NCBI RefSeq assembly: GCF_003576645.1
Contig: NC_044922.1
Span: 23,836,805 to 23,900,804, forward strand
DNA: 64,000 bases
Direction: 5' to 3'
Source of the DNA: Ipomoea triloba
Taxonomy: Eukaryota; Streptophyta; Magnoliopsida; Solanales; Convolvulaceae
Shown: positions 13,901 through 23,540 of the stretch, piece after piece
Numbering within the stretch: the stretch's first letter is position 1
Layout: each line of letters begins with the position of its first letter
The notes under the pieces: model-generated
Seen by the model: the letters and a program-made list of their open reading frames with translations, nothing else
Told to the model about the DNA's origin: nothing
Database searches by the model: none
Translations under genes and position numbers: made by a program

Positions 13901-14103
13901 TCTTCACCGGCGCGCCGGCAGATCAACGGGGATTTCCCCAATCCTCGCGCCACAACACCAACGTTGCTCCCTCGTCTAACGATTACGAGTTCTTGTTCGA
14001 CGACATGAATTTCGAGGATCATCCAAGCATGCAAGACGGGGGAGTTCATTCCAGCATTGAGGATATGCGGTTTGATGATGAAAATGGGTTGGCTTTCATT
14101 TGA
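8350..14103 (+). CDS. NAC domain transcription factor, three exons
   Basis: Exons 8350-8518, 12732-12997 and 13702-14103 join in frame through canonical GT-AG introns into 278 residues. The protein begins [20 protein letters not shown], and the NAC domain covers about residues 9-158 with all five subdomains: [41 protein letters not shown] with [30 protein letters not shown] with WIMHEFRL, and [11 protein letters not shown]. Such proteins bind DNA as dimers in the nucleus and control development or stress responses. The C-terminal 120 residues are low complexity (Ser, Thr, Asn, Pro), then acidic and aromatic near the end, as in NAC activation regions. The two introns lie at the usual NAC positions, but intron 1 is unusually long (4.2 kb) and holds SINE copies and microsatellites. 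It resembles the group often labelled NAC21/22-like. The exact orthologue is not claimed. Confidence 0.95.
8830..8870. repeat. (AAT)n microsatellite in NAC intron 1
   Basis: About 13 AAT/ATA units. A second, interrupted AAT tract followed by AATA units lies at about 9157-9209. Confidence 0.9.
8895..9165 (+). mobile_element. SINE-like family A, two partial copies in tandem
   Basis: Two successive segments (about 8895-9029 and 9036-9165) share the body of a repeat seen five times in this window: GGCTGGTTTACCTCCTTATG, a CTTTGCCGGCTAG-like box, GGGTTTACTCA, and an A-rich end after GTCACTC. The tRNA-like 5' part is missing or diverged here. Confidence 0.6.
9656..9770 (-). mobile_element. SINE-like family B fragment
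   Basis: The plus strand reads TTATTGAAGCACAAAGAGTC, then a TTCGAACTCAAACCC segment that is a Pol III box B in reverse. Related segments sit at 11053-11130 and 51594-51722 in the same orientation. Confidence 0.5.
11053..11130 (-). mobile_element. SINE-like family B fragment
   Basis: TTTCTCAACTTACTGAATCA followed by a GAGTC and a GTTCGAATC segment match the family B copies at 9656 and 51594. It is short and divergent. A long poly(A) run lies just upstream at about 10938-10976. Confidence 0.45.
11990..12229 (+). mobile_element. SINE-like family A, near full length
   Basis: A tRNA-like head (TTAATTTGGTAATCAGAAGG then ACAAGTTTAACTATT, a weak box B) is followed by the family A body, with GATCCTTTGTCAGATAGG and GGGTTTAC, and ends with GTCACC plus a poly(A) run of about 20. 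This structure indicates retroposition of a Pol III transcript. It sits about 500 bp before NAC exon 2. Confidence 0.7.
13330..13660 (+). mobile_element. Possible SINE-like repeat in NAC intron 2
   Basis: GTGTAGTTGAGTGGA resembles a Pol III box A and GGGTTCAATT, about 45 bp later, resembles box B. Downstream, the phrase ACACTACACCCTTA is repeated three times with variation. I cannot define the ends. Confidence 0.4.
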
Positions 14104-14474
14104 TCCCATTATTATTTATTTAGGTCATTATGCAGAAAACTAAAAGGGGGAAAAAAATAGTTGAATTAATTATTTACTAAATTGTGATATATCAATCGTG
14201 TTGTGTAGTGTTTGGAAATTGTGTTTGATTGCTTTTTTTTTTTTCTCTTCAGTGGTAGGGTTATGTTTCTTCAATGGTAGGGTTATGTTATTCAAATTAA
14301 ATGGTAGGAATATTGTGTGTACATAATTATTTCTATTTTTATTTAGTCTGGATTTGGTGTAAACTGGCAGTCATAATGGTATTCTTTCCTCTATATCTTT
14401 GCTTTTCTTTTTTTTTTTTGGTTTTACCACGAGCAGTCCTGATCAATTCTAATTGTAGGAGACATTTTAAGCGG
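14104..14474. other. NAC 3' region
   Basis: This is sequence immediately after the NAC stop codon and should hold its 3' UTR and polyadenylation site. Several T-rich runs and a tandem GTGGTAGGGTTATGTT/ATGGTAGGGTTATGTT pair occur. No further gene is seen. Confidence 0.45.
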
Positions 14475-14476
14475 AA

Positions 14477-14957
14477 AATTATACCATGGACCAGGGTCTA
14501 CAAGTAACCTTCAGATTTTGTATACGTGGTTGACACATTCTGTACATGCAGTTCAGGGCCGATTTTTTTGATTTGCGTGGCCCTGTGCTGGTAAATAAGT
14601 GAGGCCCTATCAAAATATAAATAAATTGCGAATTAAAGCAAAATTGCAAAGAGAAAAATGTAAAAAATTTAATTTTGGGCCAATATAATCACAAATATAT
14701 ATATTAACTATTAGGTCATGGCTGGATTAGGGCGGTTGCACAACTTGCACGCCCTAAAATCCAGCCCTGATGCAGTTGACAGTTTTTGTACTAGTAACTA
14801 TTATATTATGTGTTAGCAATTACCAAGTTATTTGTTTACATGTACATCAATGGTTAATTATAGGTACAGAATGTTTTAACTGAAGGTACATAATTTTTGT
14901 ATCAAGGTTCACAATGCAATATGAACCCTGGTCCATGCCTCCACGGTATAACAATTG
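14477..14957. mobile_element. MITE family G, copy 1, carrying a nested hAT MITE
   Basis: Inverted ends read AATTATACCATGGACCAGGG at the left and the mirrored ACCCTGGTCCATGCC...GGTATAACAATT at the right. The same family occurs at 50591-51256 in the opposite orientation. The copy is split at 14554-14769 by another element. Confidence 0.7.
14554..14769. mobile_element. hAT-type MITE nested in MITE family G
   Basis: Ends are CAGGGCCG and AGCCCTG, the common hAT terminal pattern. A perfect 8-bp target duplication ATGCAGTT flanks it (14546-14553 and 14770-14777). At 216 bp it has no coding capacity and depends on a transposase from elsewhere. Confidence 0.9.
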
Positions 14958-15126
14958 CCTTTAAGCCCGTATCATACTCAGACTAATTCCTGTTCGCACT
15001 GGGTCAGACCAATTAAGGGGTTAACCGTTCACACTAGGCCAGCCCAATTAAGGGGTAAAGTACGTAGTGCTAGCCAAATTGGTTTTTCCATACAAGAGGA
15101 GGTTTGAACTCCCGGTCTCTCTATAT

Positions 15127-15817
15127 ATAGGAAGGGGTTCGGGTGCGATAAAAGCCTCAGGTGAGAAGTGAGATAGAATCTCAGCCGCAGATAAAAAAAA
15201 AAATTGCCACCTGCGAACTTCAATAATCTGCACTAGAAGAAGGGAAAATGTGCACTAGAAGGCAAAAATACGCACGGGAGGCACAAAGATGTGAAATAGT
15301 TATTGAAAAATTAAATTTAATATAGGATCTTCAACACAAATCATAAACGACCATATATAAATAATAAACGCACAAACAATATTCAACTCAAATTAGTAAT
15401 TAGTGATCAAGATTAATTGATCTTTCAAAAAAAAGTTCGTCATCTACAATTAAAAAAAAAAAAAAAAGTTCTGGAAGGCACAACAATGTGCACTGTATGG
15501 CATAAAAATGTACACTGGAAGGAGAAACAATGTGTACTGTATGGCACAACGATGTGCTCTGGTAGAAGGAATAATGTGCACTGGAGAAGAAAAATGTGCA
15601 CTATATAGCATAACAATGTGCACTAAAAGAATGAACAATGTGCACTGTATGGCATAACAATGTGCACTAGAAGAAGGAAAAATGTGCATTGTATGACATA
15701 TAAATGTGCACTGAAAGAGGAAAAATGTGCACTGGAAAGCAAAAAAAAGATTAACTTACTTACACAAAATTACAATAATGCCACCGTATTTTTTTTAAAA
15801 TCTCCGATTTGGACCCT
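15127..15817 (+). mobile_element. (TA)n-bounded element family D, plus orientation
   Basis: It begins next to a short TATATATA with GGAAGGGGTTCGGGTGCGAT and continues through GAGAAGTGAGATAG and a GCCACCTGCGAAC segment. It then has two blocks of about 30-bp units built on TGTGCACTGTATGGCATAAC (15230-15290 and 15475-15745), and closes near CCACCGTATTTTTTTTAAAA. The element at 53040-53705 is the same family in reverse complement with the same order of parts. Confidence 0.75.
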
Positions 15818-16185
15818 TGAAATTATATTCGTAGATTGAGTCTAGATCAAGGTGGACCCTGGTCCTAAACGACATTGAATTGTATATTTTCAATATTGGA
15901 ATTGTGAATTTTCATAATGTAAATTCTATTTTTAAGTCAAAACACATAACAGCTGTAGAAGGGAATTTGTGAATAGAAAAGATTAAATTGTGTTTTTTAG
16001 TATTTGACTACAGTATTTGAAAGGAAATTGTGAATATAAAACAAGGTTATTAATTACATATATGTTAACATTATGTGTTCGTAGTATACAAATTGTGAAT
16101 TTTTTAAAGGTAAATTGTGAATATTTAACATGTAAATTGTGTATTTACGTTGTTTTAGACCCAGGTTCACGGAATAATTTTCCGT
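15818..16185. mobile_element. MITE-like element with GGACCCTGG ends
   Basis: The left end, AAATTATATTCGTAGATTG then GGACCCTGGTCCTAAACGAC, is loosely mirrored by GTTGTTTTAGACCCAGG and ACGGAATAATTTTCCG at the right. The interior repeats a TGTGAAT phrase. Its left end overlaps the end of the family D element, so the boundary is uncertain. Confidence 0.45.
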
Positions 16186-16339
16186 CTAGGGACGTGTTGG
16201 GCGAGCTATTCAATTAGGCCGAGGCCGAATCTCTAATTTCTATAATTGCCTAAGTATTTGTAGCCCGTGGGCCGTGGCATACTGGCATACTCTAGGCCCA
16301 AGAGTTCAAGACCTTATTAATATAACATTATTTTTCCCT

Positions 16340-16585
16340 ACCGATTTTCCCCACTCATTATGGTCCACACAGCCTTGTGGATCATACTATCAAATAATTG
16401 ACATTCAATATAAAAATAATGTACATTCAATATAAAAATAATGTACATTGTATTAAGGGAATATACATTATTTGTGTACTGATTGTACATTATTTTTATA
16501 GTATAAAAATAATGTACATTCAGTACATTAAAAATGTACATTTTATTATGGTGTACACAGCTGTGTTTTGCCGATTTTCCCATAT
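16340..16585. repeat. Array of AATGTACATT palindromes between direct repeats
   Basis: The perfect palindrome AATGTACATT or its core occurs at least five times between 16405 and 16545. CCGATTTTCCC and TTATGGT-ACACAGC occur once on each side. The short ORFs are made of this repeat and are not genes. Confidence 0.6.
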
Positions 16586-17407
16586 CAAACCAAGTTTTAT
16601 GTTAAATCCTGTCCATTAAAACCCATCACTAATATGAGCTAAATTTTTTAAGTTTAACAATTTTATTTCAATCTTTTCAATTTTATGAAATTTTAGCAGG
16701 GTGTATTCAATTTAAGCATTTATAGACTTTCATCATAATTGAATACGCCTTTACAAACTTTCATTACTTTTTCATGATATATCATATAAAATTCTTATGA
16801 ATTGCAAAATGATAAAATTTTAAAATTTCCCTTTCTGTTCTGCAAACTTCAGACACCCGGACAGACACCATCCCACATTTATCTCAGAAGGAAGAACGTT
16901 TCGGAAAATTCTCAGCATCATCAAGATTTTAAGCCCTAAACATGCTTATATTTGTAGTATCATTCACCATCACCAAGATTTTTGGCCATAAAGCACATAA
17001 TTTGTCCAAATTTAAATAATACCTGAAAGGAAATCACATAAAGCCATCCTAACTACTGCAGCCATACAATGTTTGATACAACATTAGGCAAAGCAGGAAA
17101 CAACTCAGGTGCAAACTAGAGATGGAAAAATGTTGATTCTGAGGTGCTTTTAGTTGAATGGCCAATGCTTCCAAACCTGTAAAATGTAGTTAAACCATTA
17201 AGCATATATTACTGCATTAACTTTCATATAGAACATACAAAAGAGTGTAAAATAAGAAGGGCAAGACTTTTACACTGCTCTTTTTTAGCAAAAAGTCATG
17301 GTCTTTAAATCAATAAATCCAAAAAAAAAAAGGCAAGCAATAAAATTCCTAGATTCAAGTTCTTCACTACAGAAACTTGCCCAGAAGTTAAGAACACATA
17401 CAGTTTT
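16586..17407. other. 3' flank of APC11
   Basis: No gene is visible. The part nearest 17407 should contain the APC11 3' UTR on the minus strand. Confidence 0.45.
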
Positions 17408-19266
17408 TCACCCTTTGAATTGCCATTCCCTGCGGCACATGGGGCAGTGTGCCTGAGAAGTCTGTGAATTCACCCACTTCAAGATACAGTGAAGATGAAA
17501 TGCATGGTTGCAAGCACCCCAAACTGCAAGACAACATTTAAACCACTTAAGTATCAGAAGTAGGCGCCGGCACAGGCTTAGCTCACTAGTTCAGTAGACA
17601 GTATTTGGGAGAAGAATCAGAAGTAAGCTACCCATACGAACTATAAGATTAACATTTCGTCATTCCATCCTTGTAACATAAGCATTGAAGGTAATCTTTC
17701 ATAAAAGACATTAATTGAGATACCACTGACACTGTCACTCTTTATTAACCACTGTCATTCTTTATTAATTATTACTAATCACTTAGTGGACCAAGTGTCA
17801 TACAGTTGCAAGGAGAGATTTGAATTGAAAGTTTAAACCAAGAGAGTGTTGGTAAAAACCCCAAAATATAATGACTGTCACTTGTCAATAAAGGCTATGA
17901 GCTTCAAATTGTATAAAAAAGCTAGATCACTCATCTTCAGCAACTATCTTGGAAGCTTTATACCCCAAAAGCATTAAGCAAATGCTTGCTAATTTAGGAA
18001 TATCTGGAATGCATCACAAACATATTTGAAAAATTTCGCACGGGGCAGGGGAAAAGGGTATCAATATCAATCCCACAAGAATTAGAAGTCTGAACTAGAC
18101 AGTATTGTGATAAACTGCAAAGAAAAGTTAGACTTAAGGGCAATATAATGGTAGATATAAAGAGTAACCGCTTGGAATCCTAATAGAATTAGAAAACTAA
18201 TGGCAATACAATGGTAGGCGTAAAAAGAGTAACTACTTGTCACCCTACTAGAAATAGAAACAAAGCTTAACAATTATGGTGGACTCATTAAAGGCATAAC
18301 AATAAGTACTACACATTTACACAGCCACATGACCATATAATCAAAATGTGCACAAAATACACGACAATAATAGCAGACTCAGTCACACAGACAAAACATC
18401 CTTAAGAAACAAGCACATATAGATCAAAACATCCTTAAAAGAATAAATATGCATTATGCATATGATGCAGAAACTTGAAAAGTGAAGAAAAAGTGTCACA
18501 TAGGACAGGCTCTAAGGCTTACTTAAAGGGCAATCATCCCCAGGGATTTTACAATCAGGACAACAGCCATCAAAGGCCATCCTACAAATTCCACAAGTCT
18601 CATCCTGTGCATCCCATGTCCATGAAGCAACAGCATGCCACCTATAGTTTTTATTGACAAAACCAAGAAAAGAAGAGAGTATTAAAATCCCCCACAATTT
18701 AAATATTAGAAAGTTGAGTAGTATCAAGCTGAGACAAAAGAAATACTCTGTTTGTAGCCGCGCACATTACAACGCGAAAGAATTGGTCAAGTGAAAACTG
18801 ATTACACACAGAAAGTTAAGCCGGATAATCAATGCAGAACTGACAGGCCATCTCAAGTATTTCTGGCATACTGAAAATTAGTCCAGCCGTACAAACAAAA
18901 AAAAAACAATAAAGAAGAATAAAAATGAAACAAAGTTTGTATAATTGTATGCATATCCAGATCAAACTTCGCTATTGGTCAAGTTAGAAACTAATAATAA
19001 AAAGGTTAAGACTTCATGAGTTCAAGAAATTCATACAGAATATCGATGCATTGAAATGGCGGCCAAAGCCTTAACTAGAAAATTATAAAAAGCCAAATTG
19101 ATTTGAGTTTGAAGAATTCGGGAATTTTGTTAATATTACTTTTTGAGTCAAACAAGAAAATTTGGGACAACGAAAAGCATCAATATAGTTCCAGTAGATC
19201 ATAAACAGCAGCCAAATTATTCAAAATGCATATGACAAGAAGGATACGTATAATCTTGACTTTCAT
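17408..19266 (-). CDS. APC11: Anaphase-promoting complex subunit 11 (RING-H2 catalytic subunit)
   Basis: Coding exons on the minus strand are 19247-19266, 18523-18641 and 17408-17523, giving 84 residues, the family's usual length. The RING-H2 ligands are all present: CGIC, CCPDC and GDDC, then CNHAFHLHC and CPMC. The sequence RWHAVASWTWDAQDETCGIC is diagnostic of APC11 as opposed to RBX1. With the APC2 cullin it forms the ubiquitin-ligase core of the APC/C, which marks securin and cyclins for destruction at anaphase. Intron 2 is canonical. Intron 1 is odd: its 5' end matches the U12 donor GTATCCTTC, but keeping the frame puts the junction one base away from a GT-AG solution. An upstream 5' UTR intron is likely (acceptor before 19276, donor at 19485-19486). 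The protein ends WQFKG. Confidence 0.92.
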
Positions 19267-19319
19267 AGTCTCTTCCCTGCAAAATTAGAATTACAGTCAC
19301 AATTACTCCTATATTCACA

Positions 19320-19501
19320 GACACTTGGGACTTATAGTGAATTCGAAATCAGGCAAACCCCCCAATGAGAAAGAAATGTGATTGATGAAACTACATTTCG
19401 CAGTGTAGATGGACACTTGGGACCTATTGTGAATTCGAAATCAGGAAAACCCCCTAATGAGAAAGAAATGTAATTGGTGAAATTACCTTTCGCAGTTCAG
19501 A
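19320..19501. repeat. 92-bp tandem duplication over the APC11 5' UTR splice donor
   Basis: GACACTTGGGAC starts copy one at 19320 and copy two at 19412. Both copies carry a donor-like site on the minus strand. The outer copy, nearer the transcription start, has CGAAAG followed by GTAATT. The inner copy has CGAAAT followed by GTAGTT. Confidence 0.85.
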
Positions 19502-19703
19502 TAAATGGGAGTAGAAAATTTGAATTCCTGAAGAGTGAAGCTTGAGTATGAATGATTGTGAATTAGGGCTTTTTAAAAAATAATTATAATAATGATGAAC
19601 AAATGTTTAAAATGGTGGCGGCTGGAATATGATCTTTTTCCTCTATTTTTTCCCTCCATTAATTAATTTTTTTAAAAAATAATTGCATATAATATATTTA
19701 TTC

Positions 19704-20080
19704 AAAATACGAGTTAATTCTAGCAGAGGTTCTTTGTCTTTAATGTCAGTTCCAAATTTAGTCTCAAATTATCATTTTTATCATTTAACACCATAGACTA
19801 TCATATTTTGGACACTTTTAGTCGTTTCGGACTTTCGGTGACTTTATCTGGCGAAATCCTATTTTAAGAAATGGTATTTTCGTCTCTTCAATTTTTTTTT
19901 CAATGAGTTAATTCAAATGAAAGTCTCTTATCTTTGGTGACAATTTTAAATTTAGTCTCAGACAATAATTTGTCTTTTAACACCCAAAACTATCATATTT
20001 TGGACACTTTTGGCCATTCCGATGACTTTTCTTCCGGCGAAACCCTATTTTAGAAAATGATATATTCCAATGACAAAGAA
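19704..20080. repeat. Degenerate tandem duplication, unit about 200 bp
   Basis: Two successive segments beginning GAGTTAATTC (about 19704 and 19905) share CTATCATATTTTGGACACTT and a GGCGAAA-CCTATTTTA end. It may be two halves of one foldback-poor repeat. No gene is seen. Confidence 0.6.
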
Positions 20081-20850
20081 GATAGTTCTTTCTTCTTCTT
20101 CTTTTTTTTTTTTTTTTTTTTTGCTCTACAACTATAGTAAAAAATTCACATAATCATTAACTAAAGCAATAGCGATCAGACTGAAGCTGACTAGTGGCAA
20201 CATCATGAGCTTTCCAACTACGTTGCAAAATGATTCCCCAACGCCTAGAGGCCCACACATACTCAGTATTGCCATTGATGAAAAACAATTTGGGGTCGGG
20301 TTGAAGGAGATCAGATGAAGACAAGAGTTGGGTGAAGGAGATGGTGCAATCCACGGCTGAAGTGACGAAAATTGAAAAGAAAAAAAAAACACAAAAACAA
20401 AAATATTGCACAAAATCAAAAAAATCCTCGTGGGTTTTAATTGTTGCTGGTGGCACTCTGGTCCTTGATTTTAATTTTTTGTGGCCTTGTTTTCTTTTGA
20501 GTTTTTTTTTTTTTTTGGTTTTGACCCCTTATTTATCCTTTCATGAAAATTGGAGCCTCAAAGAGAGCTCCAAGATCATACATCACATCCAAATAATCAT
20601 AGTTAGACGTTTGGGCATAGGCCACTTACTTACCTTAGTATTTGTTTGTGTTAGCTCCAATCCTCGTCTGTTCTGTCTATGCCTAAACAACTGTTGGGCT
20701 CTCCTGCTCACCCACCACATTGTCTTCTTCTAAAGCCAGGCCAGAAAATCTATTCTTTGGCATTCTTGGTTCTTTATTTTCTTTCCTCCATTGCATCTTT
20801 CCTATCAACATGTACTCTGGGTACATCTATTCATCACCATCTAAAGCCCA
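20081..20850. other. Intergenic, no recognised gene
   Basis: A minus-strand open frame of 99 codons at 20157-20456 exists, but I recognise no domain in it. It overlaps T- and A-rich runs. I see no transposon ends. Confidence 0.4.
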
Positions 20851-21036
20851 TGTTAGAGAGATTTGTGATACATGGGAGGTTGAGAGATTAACTCCTAGCA
20901 TAGGGTTTCTTGAGTTTGAATGTGTGGTTATCATCCTTCATTTCTCTATATAAATAGCCTAAATTATACAGCTTTAGAGTATTAGTAAACACACTTAAAT
21001 ATTCACTCGTACAGTGTTCTCTCTTATTAACTAACA
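20851..21036 (+). mobile_element. Short LTR of a Copia-type retrotransposon (5' LTR)
   Basis: The 186-bp LTR starts TGTTAG and ends CTAACA, the expected inverted TG...CA ends. It contains a TATA-like TCTATATAAATA at about 20942-20953. A primer binding site follows directly. No matching 3' LTR was found in the window. Confidence 0.8.
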
Positions 21037-21048
21037 TGGTATCAGAGT
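21037..21048 (+). other. Primer binding site, initiator-Met tRNA type
   Basis: TGGTATCAGAGT immediately follows the LTR. TGGTATCAGAGC is the common plant primer site complementary to the initiator methionine tRNA 3' end. The last base differs. Confidence 0.85.
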
Positions 21049-21341
21049 CATCGACAGTGGGGTAGTTGTGGTCGAAACTGGGAGACGACACCGGAGTATG
21101 GGTTTCGCAGTCGACGGGGTCCTCACGCGCCACTGATGGAGTCTCCACACGCCGATGCGTGTGGTAGTTTCCAACGTCTTCTCTAGTCACGATTTATATA
21201 GCTTAGCTTGTCTTCCTATGCTGAGTTTGCCCAGGTATGGTTTGGGTATAAGGTTGTGATGGGGTATTGGAGTATTGTTGAGGCAATACAGGCGTACGAT
21301 ATTTTTTTTTCTTTGTGCTTTGCTGAGTTTTATTTTGCAGA

Positions 21342-21577
21342 ATGACTGAAGGAAAAACCATAACTATAGTATCTACCCCTTATAAATTAATTGATATAAT
21401 GCTTGCTTTAGATGGGTCTAATTTTGTTGAGTGGAAATTTTTGTTTAAAATAAATTTGGATAGCATGGGTAAAGACGAGCATCTAACTCAAGAGTGTCCA
21501 ACAGAACCTAATGATGCGAAAGAGTGGAAAAATAATGATAAAGCTCTTTTGTCTCGTATAATTAAAAAGGTGTTTGG
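21342..21577 (+). pseudogene. Copia gag N-terminal fragment
   Basis: About 79 codons start MTEGKTITIVSTPYKLIDIM and include the Copia gag hallmark LDGSNFVEWKFLFKINL. The frame is cut near 21577, where LINE sequence begins, so only the gag start survives. Its distance of about 300 bp from the primer site fits a gag start. Confidence 0.75.
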
Positions 21578-23540
21578 CTGACTATAGTGTTGCATCTGGC
21601 CAAATGGTGAACTTTGATAAGTCTAGTATCACTTTTAGTGCAAATACCAGGACTGAAGTATGCATGCATGTGGCAGGGGTGCTAGGTGTGCGACAAGCAA
21701 ACGACTTTGGAAAATATCTTGGTCTCCCATCTTTCCTAGGTCATAATAAGTCAGCAGTGTTCCGCTACATTGAACAAAGGGTCCAAGATAGGATAAATAT
21801 GTGGCAAAAGAAGTTCTTGTCGAGGGCGGGTAAGGAAGTTTTGATTAAATCTATTGCTCAGGCCATGCCGATATACACAATGTCTGTTTTCCTATTACCT
21901 AACTCTGTCTATACTGCCATCGAGAGGACTCTTAATAGGTTCTGGTGGGGTAAGGCTTCGAGTGGTGGGAAAGGGATACACTGGCTCAGCTGGACTCGAA
22001 TGACTGTTCCGAACTATAACGGAGGGTTAGGGTTCAAACGTCTTCATGAGTTTAATTTGGCGCTTTTGGCGAAGCAGGGCTGGAGGTTACTTATTAATCC
22101 TACATCTTTGGTTAGCCGTATCTTGAAGGCCAAGTATTTTCCAAACACTTGTTTTCTCAATGCAACTATTGGGCACAACCCAAGTTATTTGTGGCGCAGT
22201 ATATTAGCTGGCCAGGATCTATTACGTGATGGTGTGGTGCGTCGAGTGGGCAACGGAGAGGATACTTTGGTCTGGGATTGGCCTTGGCTTATTGATAAAG
22301 AAAATCCGAAGCTTCAAACACCATGCGTGGAGGAATTAAGAGGAACTCGAGTCTGTAATCTTCTTACACCTGATGGTGTATGGGATGAGGACTTACTACG
22401 AGACCTTTTTGTTGAAGATGATGTTGCGAGAATCCTACGTACTCCTATCTCAACTAACTATCCAGACTCATGGTGTTAGAGTTATGACATGCATGGATCC
22501 TATTCGGTTCGTACTGGTTACCATACGCTCACCCGTAATTATATGCAGCAAGAATCTTCGCTGGAATTTACTGACTGGAGGAGGCTGTGGAATCTTAAGG
22601 TGCCACCCAACATCAAGAACTTTCTATAGCGCTGTGTTCGCAATCTGTTACATGTTCTAGAGGTTTTGCGTACTAAGCATGTTTCTGTCGGTGGTGGTTG
22701 TGTGTTGTGTAATGCCACGATGGAAACATTGGAGCATATTTTGTGTGAATGTCCCGTGGCTAGTCAGGTTTGGGGATCTAATAGCATTCTGCATGGTATT
22801 TCTTTTGTGAATTTTGTGAAAGCTGAGTTGGCCAACCAAGACTGTGATCGTGGCATACGTATGGCTGCCATCTTTTGGTCTTTGTGGAGGGTGCAGAATG
22901 ATCTGGTATGGAATGGCAAAACTTGGGCACTTAGCATGATCAAAGCTCATGCCAATTTTCTTATGATTTCATGGAAGCAGACTTACAATTCTAGGATGCA
23001 TTATTTACAAGGTAATACCCCCTCATCTTCTAGCAATTGGCTATGTCCTCTGCAAGATCGTTTGAAATGCAATGTTGATGCTGCTCTTGTGGATGATAGT
23101 GTGAGCTTTGGAGTTGTGCTTAGAGATCACAGTGGCAGATTTGTTGCTGCATGTGCTGGTCAGTTGAATTGCGTTCGGGATCCCTATCTAGCTAAATCCA
23201 TGGCGGTGAAAGAGGCTCTAACTTGGCTAAAGAATCGCGACATGGCTAATGTCATTGTCGAGACTGATTGTTTAAATTTTAGTTCCACTTTTAATTCACT
23301 ATCTACAGACTACTCTTATATTGGTTTGATCATTAAGCAATGTCGTTTAATTGCAAGGGACATTGGAGACATTGTTGTTTGCCATGTCAATAGGTCAGCG
23401 AATCATGTGGCTCATGTGCTTGCACGGACGGCTAGTTCTTTCCCTGTCCTTTCTATGTGGGACTCTGTTCCGCCGAGTTGTATTTCGCATTTGGTTTCGT
23501 TTTGATGTATTATGAAGTTGTTGTTTTCAAAAAAAAATAA
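21578..23540 (+). pseudogene. 5'-truncated LINE: reverse transcriptase C-terminal part, zf-RVT and RNase H
   Basis: One reading frame runs to 23505 apart from two TAG stops at 22477-22479 and 22627-22629. The first part (ASGQMVNFDKSSITFS, YLGLPSFLGHNKS, FWWGKASSGGKGIHWLSW, GGLGFKRLHEFN) is the region after the catalytic box of plant L1-type reverse transcriptase. The middle (LRTKHV, CVLCNATMETLEHILCECP) is the zf-RVT domain. The end (KCNVDAALVDD, AVKEALTWL, VIVETDCLNF, VNRSANHVAHVLAR) is an RVT_3-type RNase H with its acidic residues. An A-rich tail follows at about 23529. The endonuclease and the RT catalytic core are missing, as usual for incomplete target-primed reverse transcription. Confidence 0.92.

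Noticed and set aside
13787..14109. Overlapping frames in NAC exon 3, both strands
   Set aside because: They are shadows of the GC-rich NAC coding sequence.
15417..15740. CRISPR-like array of TGTGCACTG units (and at 4840-5175, 53140-53355)
   Set aside because: Units vary in length and sequence, have no unique spacers, and lie in a plant genome inside mobile elements.
17408..17523. RBX1 as the identity of the RING-H2 exon
   Set aside because: RWHAVASWTWDAQDETCGIC and the length of 84 residues are specific to APC11.
20157..20456. A 99-codon minus-strand frame as a gene
   Set aside because: No domain, splice context or codon bias supports it; partly T-rich low complexity.
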